A stretch of DNA of 64,000 nucleotides from Denitrovibrio acetiphilus DSM 12809 (GCF_000025725.1 NC_013943.1:2418001-2482000), one strand, 5' to 3'; positions 20,391 through 29,508 are shown, counted from the stretch's first letter. Numbers and translations: made by a program. The notes: a model not told the origin generated them from the letters alone.

Positions 20391-21590
20391 TTATGCATAC
20401 CTTCTGATAAGGCTTCCTTCCGGTGCGGAAAGCCCCCTTAATATATATTTCATCCCTGGTTTTGTGTTTATCTCTTCGATGCCGTTCAGTGCTATTATGC
20501 TTCCGGCTTCAATTTCAGTCTCTTTCATATCAGGGGTCAGGAGCATAACCTTTTCCCCTTTTCCAAACTTGGCTTTGGCGTCAATGAATACGCCGCCTTC
20601 GGCATCACCTTCCACAATAGCGAGGAAATCACACCCCCGCACATATGAAGACGTACCGTAATTCATGCTGGAGCTGTATGCCTGACCGCTATAGGAAGCC
20701 TCGGTATATTCCCTGTGGCTGACACTTGTGAGGAGTTTTATCCACTCATCCTTCACACTGTAGTCCCCTTCTGCGGCTGCATCTATAGCCTGCCTGTAGA
20801 CGCCTGTCACAGTGGAGACATACATTACAGACTTCATACGACCTTCTATTTTAAGGGATTTCACACCCACCCCTGCAAGATCATTCACACGGGGGAGCAG
20901 ACATAAGTCTTTGCTGTTATAGAAATATGTCCCCCTATCGTCCTCTGCCACAGGAAAATACTGACCGTCTCTGCTCTCTTCCACAAGAGCGTATTTCCAC
21001 CGGCAGCTCTGTGCACAGTCTCCTGCGTTTGCATCCCTTCCTGTCATATAGTTGCTTATGAGGCATCTTCCGGACATGGATATACACATGGCACCATGAA
21101 CAAAAACTTCAACTTCGCATGGGGTGCTTTTGCAGATAAAGGCTGTTTCGTCACCTGTGACTTCACGGGCAAGTATAACCCGCTCTGCACCCAGCTCGTG
21201 CCAGAACTCCACAGCGGACAGATTGGTAACATTTGCCTGTGTGCTTATATGAACAGGTATCTCCGGAGCCACCTCACGGGCTATCCGGAAAACACCGGGA
21301 TCAGATATGATAAGAGCGTCCGGTCTGATATCCTTCAGCTCTCCGATATATTTCCTTACACCGTCAAGTTCGCGGTTTTTCAGAAATGCATTTACAGTAA
21401 CATAGCCCTTCCTCCCTCTTTCGTGCAGATATCTGAAAGCTTCTTCCATCTCCGGAAGCTCAAAATTCGAAGCACGGACACGAAGTCCGTAGCCCGCACC
21501 TGCGAGATAAACAGCATCTGCGCCAAACCGCACAGCAGCTTTCAGCTTTTCAAAACTTCCCGCCGGGGAAAGCAATTCAGGTTTATTCAT
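20391..21590 (-). CDS. U32 family protein, TrhP/RlhA-like
   Basis: U32 'peptidase' family, 399 residues. The N-terminus is PELLSPAGSFEKLKAAVRFG, and the family signature EVFVHGAMCISMSGRCLISN (about 163) is followed by NYMTGRDANAGDCAQSCRW with further cysteines, consistent with an Fe-S cluster. Characterised relatives hydroxylate tRNA uridine-34 (TrhP) or 23S rRNA (RlhA); protease activity is doubtful for this branch. The pattern SNYMTGRDAN...CAQ.CRW favours TrhP. It stands between ligA and the methyltransferase. Confidence 0.88.
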   Translation of the reverse strand: MNKPELLSPAGSFEKLKAAVRFGADAVYLAGAGYGLRVRASNFELPEMEEAFRYLHERGRKGYVTVNAFLKNRELDGVRKYIGELKDIRPDALIISDPGVFRIAREVAPEIPVHISTQANVTNLSAVEFWHELGAERVILAREVTGDETAFICKSTPCEVEVFVHGAMCISMSGRCLISNYMTGRDANAGDCAQSCRWKYALVEESRDGQYFPVAEDDRGTYFYNSKDLCLLPRVNDLAGVGVKSLKIEGRMKSVMYVSTVTGVYRQAIDAAAEGDYSVKDEWIKLLTSVSHREYTEASYSGQAYSSSMNYGTSSYVRGCDFLAIVEGDAEGGVFIDAKAKFGKGEKVMLLTPDMKETEIEAGSIIALNGIEEINTKPGMKYILRGLSAPEGSLIRRYA

Positions 21591-21593
21591 TAT

Positions 21594-22199
21594 CTATTTC
21601 CTCACCAGCAGCAGTCCTCCGCCAATAGGCAGAAAACTGTGGCTATGTGTATATTTTATATGATTCATAAAATTCCGCATTGTCTTTACCACATTTATAT
21701 ACTTCGGCGCAATCTCACAGTCTTCACAAAAGACCTCGCCATATACAAAGATATCATCAAAGATTATGCTTCCGCCCTGATTTAAGAGTTTATAGGCGTG
21801 ATAGAAGACTATGGGATACTGTTTTTTCATGGAATCAACAAAGATCATATCGTATGTCTCTGTATTGGTTTTCAAAAATTTAATCACATCAGAATTTACA
21901 AAACGGGTGTTCAGTCCGGCACAACGGCTCTCAGCATAATCCAGTCTGCTTTTATTATAATCAACAGCAGTGATATGGGCAGATGGTGCACCTTTAGCCA
22001 TATAGCGTGTTGAAACGCCAACACCGCAACCAAGCTCAAGTATTCGGGATGGTTTTAACGAATAAGCAAAATGTTCGAGAAACATCCCCGTATCGGGTTC
22101 AACAGATGGTGTTTTCATCTGCTCCGCATCATAATGCAAAGCTTTGTCCGCTCCGTCTGCCAGCCCCCTCAGGTATGGGTTCAGCAGTCTATTGTTCAT
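21594..22199 (-). CDS. Class I SAM-dependent (O-)methyltransferase
   Basis: Methyltransferase with motif I ILELGCGVGVSTRYMA and motif II ITAVDYNKSRL, then YDMIFVDSMKK and a GGSIIFDDI strand, resembling the caffeoyl-CoA/catechol-type O-methyltransferase family. Substrate unknown. I chose ATG 22197-22199 (201 residues, NNRLLNPYLRGLADG), which overlaps the motE-like stop by 11 bp; a GTG at 22262 would extend it but runs deep into the upstream gene. Relatives with this N-terminus occur near U32 proteins, suggesting an RNA or cofactor substrate, but this is uncertain. Confidence 0.8.
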   Translation of the reverse strand: MNNRLLNPYLRGLADGADKALHYDAEQMKTPSVEPDTGMFLEHFAYSLKPSRILELGCGVGVSTRYMAKGAPSAHITAVDYNKSRLDYAESRCAGLNTRFVNSDVIKFLKTNTETYDMIFVDSMKKQYPIVFYHAYKLLNQGGSIIFDDIFVYGEVFCEDCEIAPKYINVVKTMRNFMNHIKYTHSHSFLPIGGGLLLVRK

Positions 22200-22680
22200 T
22201 GATGCCTTGAATATTTTCTGGTGTGAGCTTTTCAGAAATACGGGCGGCAAATTTGGGGTCACTTTTACCCATCGCAGACATAATCTTACCCGCTGTCATA
22301 GAATTCATACGCAGAAAAAGCTGTACCGCCTTATCAATATCCATCTGAGATATGATATCCGCTGAGGATTTTGCTTTTGCAGCCCCGTAAGCCTTTGCAA
22401 GGGCGTCAAGGTTGGCATCTTCCTGAGCCTTTATCTCGTTAAGGCGGGCGGTGATTGTGTCTTTCAGTTTGCGGAGCTCGCTCTCTTTCTGAAGGAGTTC
22501 GTCCTCCAGAGCCTTCATGCGTTCCTCTTTACCGGCAATATTCTTCTCCCGCTCATCGAGTTCTGCCTTGCGCTTGTCAAGTTCCTGTGCGATAGCCTGA
22601 AGGTTAACAAGGCTTTCCGCCTGTACGCCGGCAGTAAATATCATTATTATCATAAGCAGCATAGCTGTTTTAGTTTTCAT
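22189..22680 (-). CDS. MotE-like periplasmic flagellar stator chaperone
   Basis: 163 residues from ATG 22678-22680 (AAGGAG upstream; inside the fliJ end). Signal peptide or anchor (about 1-22, ending VQAES), then a long heptad-rich coiled coil (about 30-95), then a C-terminal MgtE-N-like helical domain ending with TAGKIMSAMGKSDPKFAARI, as in MotE. MotE helps MotC fold at the stator. The position at the end of fliF-fliG-fliH-fliI-fliJ is typical. The symbol is withheld because the assignment is by architecture. Confidence 0.82.
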   Translation of the reverse strand: MKTKTAMLLMIIMIFTAGVQAESLVNLQAIAQELDKRKAELDEREKNIAGKEERMKALEDELLQKESELRKLKDTITARLNEIKAQEDANLDALAKAYGAAKAKSSADIISQMDIDKAVQLFLRMNSMTAGKIMSAMGKSDPKFAARISEKLTPENIQGINEQ

Positions 22681-23098
22681 TTCTGGCACTCCTTGTCACT
22701 GCAAGCTCATCTATCAGCTTCATCTCTTCTTTGTTCAGATACGTTCTGTAATTATCAACATGCTTCTCTTTCAGTTTGAGCATTACCTTATGCCTTTCTA
22801 TGGCTTCGACAACTTTCTTTTTCTGAAGTTCTATATTCAGTTCGAGCTGTTTGCGGAGTTTGATAAGCATATTTTTGTCGTTTGTTATCCGCTTTATATA
22901 CTTATCATACATACTTCTGAACCTGCTGTCAGCAGTTCCGCGCTCTTCAACCTTCAGGTTTATTATTTCATCCGCTTCAACGATCTTCAACTTCGTGCGT
23001 TCAAGTTTGGAGTTTATCTCAGCGAGTTTGTTTTTTTCAAGATCAACCAGCCGCTCTCTGTATTCTAAAACTTTTTGGAGTCTGAAGTTCTTTTTCAT
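22670..23098 (-). CDS. fliJ: Flagellar export chaperone/stalk protein FliJ
   Basis: 142-residue, all coiled-coil protein that acts as the central stalk of the flagellar export ATPase. It begins KKNFRLQKVLEYRERLVDLE, the usual FliJ opening. It starts in the overlap with the fliI stop and its end overlaps the next gene. Sequence conservation in this family is weak, so the call leans on the start motif and position after fliI. Confidence 0.88.
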   Translation of the reverse strand: MKKNFRLQKVLEYRERLVDLEKNKLAEINSKLERTKLKIVEADEIINLKVEERGTADSRFRSMYDKYIKRITNDKNMLIKLRKQLELNIELQKKKVVEAIERHKVMLKLKEKHVDNYRTYLNKEEMKLIDELAVTRSARNEN

Positions 23099-24405
23099 TA
23101 TTTAGCTATGATGGCATCAAGCAGTTTTGTGCTCTCTTCAAAATTAATTGAATCGTCTATGCCCTGCCTGAGAAATTGTTCGATCTGCCCGATCTTCGCT
23201 ATGGATTCATCGATCTTCGGATTGCTCCCCTTTACGTATGCGCCGATGTTAATGAGGTCTTCCGCTTCGTTATAGCTGGCGAGCAGGTCACGCATCCGCC
23301 CGGCATTGGCATACTGCTTGTCATTCACAATCTCTTTCATAAGCCTGCTGGCACTGCTGAGGACGTCTATTGCCGGATAATGATTCTTTGCTGCAAGCCC
23401 TCTGGAAAGGACTATGTGCCCGTCTATAATTGAACGTACGGAATCACCTATCGGGTCATTCATATCGTCCGCCTCCACCAGTACGGTGTACAAACCTGTA
23501 ATATTCCCTTTACCTTTTTGTGTTCCGGCACGTTCCAGAAGTTTTGGGAGCAGACCAAAGACAGAGGGTGTATATCCTTTTGTTGTTGGCGGTTCCCCCA
23601 CTGTAAGCCCTATCTCACGCTGCGCCATAGCGAAACGTGTCACAGAGTCCATCATCAGCATAACATTAAGCCCTTTACTGCGGAAATACTCCGCTATGGC
23701 AGTCCCTACAAACGCCCCGAGCTTTCTTATCAGAGCAGACTGATCAGACGTGGCGATAACGAGGACACTGCGCTTAAGCCCCTCTTCGCCAAGGTCACGC
23801 TCGATAAACTCACGCACTTCACGACCACGCTCACCGATAAGGGCTATTACGTTAACATCTGCATCAGAATCCCTCGCTATCATACCAAGGGTCACTGATT
23901 TACCCACACCGGAACCGGCAAAAATACCGACCCTCTGACCACGACCAATTGTTATAAGGTTGTCTATCGCTTTGATCCCTGTCGAAACAGGTGTTTTAAT
24001 TATCTCACGTTCGAGCGCCTGGGGAGGCGACTGATAAACATTAACAAGTTCGAAATCCGTTATTGGTCCTTTGCCGTCCATGGGATTACCGAGACCATCC
24101 AGAACACGCCCGAGAAGGCTATCTGATACTTTTACAGTGTTGCCGTAGGATTCGTTCGTCACATGGCTTCCGGGGGCTATCCCCTCACTTTCGCCATACG
24201 GCATAAGGATGATGCGGTCGTCCTTAAAGCCCACAATCTCTGCAAGAATGCGTCTGCCGTCCATACTCTCTATACTGCATCTGGTACCGATACCGAGCAG
24301 CGGACCGTCCGCCTCTATAGTGAGTCCGACAATCTTTGTAACTTTTCCTTTTATCTGGAGGGAAGCCTTGTGGTCAACCCTCTTCAGTCGGGCTAAATTC
24401 TTCAT
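23098..24405 (-). CDS. fliI: Flagellum-specific ATPase FliI
   Basis: Hexameric ATPase of the flagellar type III export apparatus. From ATG 24403-24405 (GGAAGGA upstream) 435 residues. Walker A GIFAGSGVGKSVTLGMIARD (about 160), Walker B region GLNVMLMMDSVTRFAMAQRE, and TKGYTPSVFGLLPKLLERAG typical of FliI/SctN. It overlaps the fliH end by about 32 bp, suggesting coupling. Confidence 0.96.
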   Translation of the reverse strand: MKNLARLKRVDHKASLQIKGKVTKIVGLTIEADGPLLGIGTRCSIESMDGRRILAEIVGFKDDRIILMPYGESEGIAPGSHVTNESYGNTVKVSDSLLGRVLDGLGNPMDGKGPITDFELVNVYQSPPQALEREIIKTPVSTGIKAIDNLITIGRGQRVGIFAGSGVGKSVTLGMIARDSDADVNVIALIGERGREVREFIERDLGEEGLKRSVLVIATSDQSALIRKLGAFVGTAIAEYFRSKGLNVMLMMDSVTRFAMAQREIGLTVGEPPTTKGYTPSVFGLLPKLLERAGTQKGKGNITGLYTVLVEADDMNDPIGDSVRSIIDGHIVLSRGLAAKNHYPAIDVLSSASRLMKEIVNDKQYANAGRMRDLLASYNEAEDLINIGAYVKGSNPKIDESIAKIGQIEQFLRQGIDDSINFEESTKLLDAIIAK

Positions 24406-25246
24406 GTATCCTTCCCACAAATTCTTCCATTATTCTTTTTATACTGAAATTCATCTCACCGATATTTGTCGAAACTTTCAGACTACCCTTCATAATATTT
24501 TTATCCGGCTGGGTTTCATAGTCAGGGAAAGCCTCTTTCATAGTCTCAACATCATCAGGATTAACCAGAAAGATTACTCTCTCAAGTTCTTTCAAGTGCA
24601 TCAGAGACTTGTTCGCAACAGAAACTATAACCTTATCGTTTATCCTCAACTCTTCGCCTATTATGTCCTGCACCATGCTGACCAGCATTTCCGGCAAAGC
24701 TTCATCAAGCTGTGTCACCGCTTTAGAAAACTCGTCAAGCTGAGTTATCACATCTTTATACGCACCCTGAAGACCTTCAAGATAGTCGCTTTTCTGTGCC
24801 TCATACTCTTTTTCTGCCTCAGCACGCCCCTGCTTAAGCCCTTTCTGTAGACCTTCCGCAAGTCCTGCCTCGTGCCCGTCTTTTCTTGCCTGTTCCAGCT
24901 CTTCCTCAGTAATCACAGGAATTTCGGGTTCAGGCTCGGGCTCTGGTTCGGGGGTAGGGTCAGGTTCTTTTGCATTAACCGGAGACTCTTCCGGAACAAA
25001 CTCCTTCGGAGTATATTTCTCTGTCCTCAGCGACCTGTCCTGAACGATAATCGCCTTTCCCATTTCAATATCATCATCAAAACTAAAGACCTTCATGTCG
25101 ATTTCGCCGGGAGTATATTCCATCTCTCCGACTTTTTCGAGCTTTTTAACTTTTTCACCACGTTCAACAGTTTCATAAACCTGAAATCCGAAGTGCTTAA
25201 GTTTATCAGTTTTTACATCTTCATTTTTGATTACTTTTTTAGACAT
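24374..25246 (-). CDS. fliH: Flagellar assembly protein FliH
   Basis: Regulator of FliI and link to the C-ring. The 290-residue protein has a long acidic N-terminal region with a Pro-Glu-Pro repeat (PDPTPEPEPEPEPEIP, about 93-110), then the small-residue repeats GHEAGLAEGLQKGLKQG (GxxxG type, about 125-142), typical of FliH, and a C-terminal V-ATPase E-subunit-like domain. It follows fliG after an unusual 308-bp gap. Confidence 0.9.
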   Translation of the reverse strand: MSKKVIKNEDVKTDKLKHFGFQVYETVERGEKVKKLEKVGEMEYTPGEIDMKVFSFDDDIEMGKAIIVQDRSLRTEKYTPKEFVPEESPVNAKEPDPTPEPEPEPEPEIPVITEEELEQARKDGHEAGLAEGLQKGLKQGRAEAEKEYEAQKSDYLEGLQGAYKDVITQLDEFSKAVTQLDEALPEMLVSMVQDIIGEELRINDKVIVSVANKSLMHLKELERVIFLVNPDDVETMKEAFPDYETQPDKNIMKGSLKVSTNIGEMNFSIKRIMEEFVGRIHEEFSPTEEG

Positions 25247-25385
25247 TTACCACCACAGGTAAGATTAACATTATTTTATATATAAAACTTTTCCGGTGTA
25301 CTGCATAGAGGTATACGGATTGATAAAAATATATATAAAAGCACCTCTCAGGCACCCGAAAAGCAAAACTGACAAAATGGAGATA

Positions 25386-25606
25386 TTATACGTACTCATC
25401 CTCTTCACCGCCGCCTATGGATATAACCCCTTCCTCGACAATGAATAAGATTTTTTTGCTGTCATAGCAAAAAAATTAGGGTCGCACAGCATGAACAAGT
25501 GCATGCCGGCTCCCGCTGCGCGAGGCACTTCCTGTGCCTTTATCGACTCGGGGCTTATACGTACTCGTCCTCTTCACCGCCGCCTATGGATATAACACCT
25601 TCCTCG
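25386..25606. repeat. Duplicate of the fliG 3' end flanking a 117-bp hairpin-bearing insert
   Basis: Bases 25386-25437 match 25555-25606 (the last 17 codons and stop of fliG) with two visible mismatches over 52 bp, offset 169. Both copies can be read in the fliG frame as EEGVISIGGGEEDEYV plus stop. The 117 bp between (25438-25554) are unlike the neighbours and contain two hairpins. The remaining 139 bp between the outer copy and fliH (25247-25385) show no gene. Confidence 0.88.
25451..25475. other. Symmetric hairpin in the fliG-fliH gap
   Basis: TTTTTTGCT (25452-25460), loop GTCAT, AGCAAAAAA (25466-25474). It reads as a poly-T flanked stem on both strands. A second stem, AGGCAC/GTGCCT with loop TTCCT (25523-25539), lies in the same insert. 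Either could lower readthrough from fliG to fliH, but neither is a classical GC-rich terminator. Confidence 0.5.
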
Positions 25607-26556
25607 TCGAGTTCACGCACAATGGCGACTATCTCGTGCTGGGCTTTCTCCACTTCTTTCAGCTTGATAGGTCCCATATATTCCATCTCTTCCTTCATTG
25701 TTTCCACAGCACGGGAAGACATATTTTTGAAAAAACGCTCCTGAGTCTCCGGGTCTGTCCCTTTGAGAGCAAGAGTAAGAGCTTTCTTGTCTGCTTTTTT
25801 CAGTATTTCCTGCAGTGCAACATCGTTGAGAGCTCTGATATCCTCGAAAACAAACATCATATCCCTGATAGCCTGTACCAGCTCCGGATCGTCTTTTTCC
25901 AGCTTTTCAAGAGTTGCCTTGCTAGTAACCCTATCCATCCTGTTGAAGATTTCCGCAACGGATTTAACACCGCCAACCTCAACATTATAAGAAGACAACG
26001 ACTCAAACCGCTCTTCAAGAACTCTCGCAAGAGTCTTCACAACAGATGGTGAGATGTCTTGCAGATTTGAAATACGAAGTGTTATATCAGCTTTCATCTC
26101 TTCGGGAAGCTGAGCGAGTGATTCCGCCGCCTGCGAAGGGTCTAGGTGCGCGAGGATAAGAGCTATTGTCTGCGGGTGCTCAGTCTGTATAAATTTAGCC
26201 AGTTGTTTCGGGTCGATCTTGGATAGAAAGTCAAAACCCGAAGACTGCTCCAGCATTTTTGTAAGCCTGTCGATGATCTTTCTCGCACGCTCTGGCCCCA
26301 GCGACTTAACAAGCACCGACTTGGCATAATCCAGACCGCCTTTAGCAATAAATTTCTTAGCAAGCATCATGTTATAGAAATCTTCTATATACTCGTCCAT
26401 CTTTTCAGGAGATACAATCTTAGTGGTTGCGATCTCTTTCGTAAGCTCACTAACTTCATCTTCATCAAGGGCAGCCAAAACAGGTGATGTCACATCTTCC
26501 CCGAGTGCGATCATTATCGCAGCGGCTCTTTTTACACCATCTTCACTTATCATCAC
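25555..26556 (-). CDS. fliG: Flagellar motor switch protein FliG
   Basis: C-ring rotor protein that contacts the stator. 333 residues: N-terminal FliF-binding domain (KRAAAIMIALGEDV), middle domain with EHPQTIALILAHLDP (about 130), and the C-terminal torque domain with MFVFEDIRALND (about 238) and charged residues. The tail ...GVISIGGGEEDEYV is duplicated downstream. The start shown is a GTG immediately after the fliF stop; ATG three bases on is equally possible. Confidence 0.97.
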   Translation of the reverse strand: MMISEDGVKRAAAIMIALGEDVTSPVLAALDEDEVSELTKEIATTKIVSPEKMDEYIEDFYNMMLAKKFIAKGGLDYAKSVLVKSLGPERARKIIDRLTKMLEQSSGFDFLSKIDPKQLAKFIQTEHPQTIALILAHLDPSQAAESLAQLPEEMKADITLRISNLQDISPSVVKTLARVLEERFESLSSYNVEVGGVKSVAEIFNRMDRVTSKATLEKLEKDDPELVQAIRDMMFVFEDIRALNDVALQEILKKADKKALTLALKGTDPETQERFFKNMSSRAVETMKEEMEYMGPIKLKEVEKAQHEIVAIVRELDEEGVISIGGGEEDEYV

Positions 26557-28224
26557 TTAATTATCCCCTCTCATCAAGGTTTTAAGCAGGCTTGCCATAG
26601 CATCGGGATCTTCTGTAGCAAATTCCTCTATCTTCTTAAGCATAACTTTTGATTTAACTGTGTCAACATCCATCGGCGAGCTTTCTTCCAGCTCGGATTC
26701 TATCTCCCTTTCAAGTTCTTCCAGCGTTTTCGGATAAGAGTCATCAAGGGTGATATCTATCCCCATCTCACCATCAATCTGTCCGTATGTGATTGAGCCG
26801 TCCTCGTGGACAGTAACAGGCTTGTCCAGTCTTTTAAGTATCCTGCGGATAACGAGAAAGTAGAACAGTAAGACTATCAGAGCCGCAAGTAGATATTTGG
26901 AAACCATTCCGACAAGTTCCATGGTTTTCTCTCTCTTAAGGGTGTCATACTCGTGATCTTTCGATGTGGTATCAAACGAAATATTTGTAACTTCGATCTG
27001 GTCACCTCTGGGTTCGTTATACCCCACAGCCATAGCAACCAGATTCCTTATGGAACGCATCTCGTCATCTGATCTTCGCTGACTGACAATAGTGCTTTCA
27101 CCGTTATCGTCCTGCTGTCTTATTTTTCTGTCATCAACAACCACAGCAACAGTCACCCTGTCTATCGTTCCATATGCTTTCTGTTCAACTGTTATAGTTT
27201 TATTTATCTCAAAGTTCTGTGTGTCTTCGGTTTTGTTATATTCCTGATTGCGCCCGGCAGTGCCAATGTCCGGTTCTGCAAGATTAGACTGAACGCCGGG
27301 AATACCCTGAGGGCCGTCAGGCTTATTCGTACTGCTGATCTCCATTGACTGCTGAGACCTCAGCACAGGAGTATCGCCATATTCCTCTTTTGTTACATCT
27401 CTTTTATTAAAATCTATCTCGGCAGTCACTTTAGCAACAGCATTCCCTTTACCAAGGGTTGCACCAAGTATTTCATTAACCTTTCTTTCAAGGTCGCGTT
27501 CTATTTTTTTAGTGTATTCAAGCTGGCTCTGAGTCATCATCAAAGGAGAATTTTCTTCATCGAGAAATTCACTGAGCAGACGACCCTGAGTATCTACAAT
27601 CTGAACATTTTCCGGTGAGAGCCCTTTTACAGCACCTGAAACAAGTGATGCTATCGCCTGTACTTCTGCCCTGCCGAGTGATGCTCCGCTTCGGAGACGC
27701 AGAACCACAGCAGCTTTAGACGCCTCTTCATCTGCAATAAAAAGACGGTCTTTTGACACAGTAAGATGTACCCGCGCCTCCTGAATCTCTTTCAGCGCAG
27801 TTATAGTACGGGCAAGCTCTCCCTGCAACGCTCTTTGATAGCTAACATTCTGCATGAACTCTGTCATACCGAAACTTGATTTATCAAAAAGCTCCAGACC
27901 GGCACCGCCGCCTCTGGGAATATTTTCTTTTGCGAGGTTTAACCTTGTTTCATAGACATATTGGTCAGGTATGGTAATTTTCGCACCGCCATCCTCCAGC
28001 TTATAGGGGATACGCTGCTCTTTCAGACTGTCCACAACAAGTGCGGCATCGTCCTGTGTCATACCTGCGAAAAGGGTCTTATAGACTGGTCTGTTGGCCC
28101 AATATACTATCACGGCCACAGATATAAAAACAGCCGCCAGCGCGGCGGCCACTGATATCTTCTGTAATAGAGACAGTTTTAAATAGGTATCTTTAAACTG
28201 GGAAGCTATATCACTGAGAGCCAT
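26557..28224 (-). CDS. fliF: Flagellar MS-ring protein FliF
   Basis: Forms the membrane-supramembrane ring. The 555-residue protein has a first membrane helix (about 18-42), the YscJ/FliF ring-building motif region (LFAGMTQDDAALVVDSLKEQ), SASVVLRLRSG-like segment, a second helix (YLLAALIVLLFYFLVI, about 445-462) and an acidic C-terminal tail that binds FliG. Confidence 0.97.
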   Translation of the reverse strand: MALSDIASQFKDTYLKLSLLQKISVAAALAAVFISVAVIVYWANRPVYKTLFAGMTQDDAALVVDSLKEQRIPYKLEDGGAKITIPDQYVYETRLNLAKENIPRGGGAGLELFDKSSFGMTEFMQNVSYQRALQGELARTITALKEIQEARVHLTVSKDRLFIADEEASKAAVVLRLRSGASLGRAEVQAIASLVSGAVKGLSPENVQIVDTQGRLLSEFLDEENSPLMMTQSQLEYTKKIERDLERKVNEILGATLGKGNAVAKVTAEIDFNKRDVTKEEYGDTPVLRSQQSMEISSTNKPDGPQGIPGVQSNLAEPDIGTAGRNQEYNKTEDTQNFEINKTITVEQKAYGTIDRVTVAVVVDDRKIRQQDDNGESTIVSQRRSDDEMRSIRNLVAMAVGYNEPRGDQIEVTNISFDTTSKDHEYDTLKREKTMELVGMVSKYLLAALIVLLFYFLVIRRILKRLDKPVTVHEDGSITYGQIDGEMGIDITLDDSYPKTLEELEREIESELEESSPMDVDTVKSKVMLKKIEEFATEDPDAMASLLKTLMRGDN

Positions 28225-28243
28225 ACACCCTCTCTCTCACACA

Positions 28244-28549
28244 TTATATTTGTGTTCTCATGACCTCTTGGTAGGCTTCCATTATCTTGTTTCTGACCTC
28301 AAGCATCATCTTAAGGGAAACGTCAGCCTTTTGCAGTGCTATCATGGTGGATTCGATATCTTTTGTCTCTCCGCTAAGAACTTTCTGCACAGCATCATCA
28401 GCCTCAATCTGGGCACCGTTAACGTCCCTGAGGGCATCTTTGAGCATACTGGAGAAATCAACGCTCGCTTCCGGCTTCTCAGCCTGAGAGCTCTTTGTTG
28501 TGTCCAGTTTGTTCGGCAGCAGAAAGTTAATATTGTTAATTTCAGACAT
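28244..28549 (-). CDS. fliE: Flagellar hook-basal body protein FliE
   Basis: 101 residues, the adapter between the MS ring and rod. Contains DFSSMLKDALRDVNGAQ and the conserved C-terminus with MIALQKADVSLKMMLEVRNK, AYQEVMRTQI. ATG behind AGGGGTAGG. Located between flgC and fliF, as is standard. Confidence 0.95.
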   Translation of the reverse strand: MSEINNINFLLPNKLDTTKSSQAEKPEASVDFSSMLKDALRDVNGAQIEADDAVQKVLSGETKDIESTMIALQKADVSLKMMLEVRNKIMEAYQEVMRTQI

Positions 28550-28640
28550 TTCCTACCCCTGCACTGAGTCTACATGAGAAAACACGTGTATACTCTCTAG
28601 TAATATAATATATTTCACGCCTGTTTTACAACCCATTTAT

Positions 28641-29045
28641 TTAAGCTCTTCCTATTTCAAGAGCTTTCATTGCAAGCTGTTTAGCGGTTGACACTACTGT
28701 TGTGTTCGCTTCATAGCTTTTTGATGCTTCGAGCATATTAACCATCTCTTCGATAGGGTTTATGTTAGGATAAGCAACATACCCCTCTTCATCAGCATCA
28801 GGATGTCCGGGCTCATACTTTAATATCGGCGGTTTTTCATCTTTCACAACCTCTGTCACTTTAACGCCCCCCGCAAGCTCCCCTTCAAGCACCTGCTTGA
28901 AGATAACGTCCTGCCTTACATAAGGTCCGCCATCATCTGTCCTTGTGGTATTTGCGTTTGCGAGATTTGCCGATATAGCGCTTATTCTTATCCGTTGCGC
29001 GCTCATCCCTGTTCCGGCTACTCCGAGTACATCAAAAAAGCTCAT
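28641..29045 (-). CDS. flgC: Flagellar basal-body rod protein FlgC
   Basis: Proximal rod component, 134 residues. N-terminal rod motif SAQRIRISAISANLANANTT with GGPYVRQDV, and the C-terminal PNINPIEEMVNMLEASKSYE ANTTVV region, diagnostic of FlgC. Follows flgB by 11 bp; a 91-bp gap separates it from fliE. Confidence 0.97.
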   Translation of the reverse strand: MSFFDVLGVAGTGMSAQRIRISAISANLANANTTRTDDGGPYVRQDVIFKQVLEGELAGGVKVTEVVKDEKPPILKYEPGHPDADEEGYVAYPNINPIEEMVNMLEASKSYEANTTVVSTAKQLAMKALEIGRA

Positions 29046-29056
29046 TTCCTACCCCT

Positions 29057-29467
29057 TTATGATCTGCCTGCAATTATATTTTTCAGTTTTGTAAATTTAC
29101 CTGCTGTCATGTCCGCCATCATATTATAACGAATCGTATTTTCAGCCATCTGAGTCATTTCGTAGTCAACATTAACATCATTGCCGTCATTTCTTACAGA
29201 CGGATTATTTTGCTGATAAACAAAAGAAGAGGGATCAACACCCCTGCCTGCCGGAGGAAGATGTTTCTCGTTTGTCCTTGTAAGGGGTAATTTTTTCCCT
29301 GTCCCTAAAACTTCATCCATAACATCATAAAATTCCAGATCCTGAGCCTTATAGCCGGGAGTGTCTTTATTGGCAATGTTTTCAGCGATCACACCGTTTT
29401 TTACAGATGCTGTTCTAAGCCCTGTGGCAAGTGTGTCGATCTTCATTCTTTCAAATATCCCCTGCAT
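29057..29467 (-). CDS. flgB: Flagellar basal-body rod protein FlgB
   Basis: Proximal rod protein, 136 residues, first gene of the flagellar operon. Has NGVIAENIANKDTPGYKAQD near the N-terminus and VNVDYEMTQMAENTIRYNMM at the C-terminus. ATG with a strong CGGAGGCGG Shine-Dalgarno. A sigma-54 type promoter is just upstream, putting the whole flgB-motE run under likely RpoN control. Confidence 0.97.
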   Translation of the reverse strand: MQGIFERMKIDTLATGLRTASVKNGVIAENIANKDTPGYKAQDLEFYDVMDEVLGTGKKLPLTRTNEKHLPPAGRGVDPSSFVYQQNNPSVRNDGNDVNVDYEMTQMAENTIRYNMMADMTAGKFTKLKNIIAGRS

Positions 29468-29492
29468 ATCCGCCTCCGTATGATCTTACTAT

Positions 29493-29508
29493 AACAATTA
29501 TCATGCCA
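29493..29508 (-). promoter_or_regulatory. Sigma-54 promoter of the flgB operon
   Basis: On the minus strand TGGCATG-ATAA-TTGTT matches the RpoN consensus TGGCACG-N4-TTGCW with correct GG-to-G spacing; the -12 element is GT instead of GC. It would start transcription about 15 nt before the flgB ATG. The window also encodes an FlrC-type activator, which supports the reading. Confidence 0.65.

Noticed and set aside
23750-23938. Plus-strand open frames opposite fliI, ligA, bamA and other genes
   Set aside because: They are antisense shadows with repetitive Ser/Arg-rich composition and no ribosome-binding site or homology.
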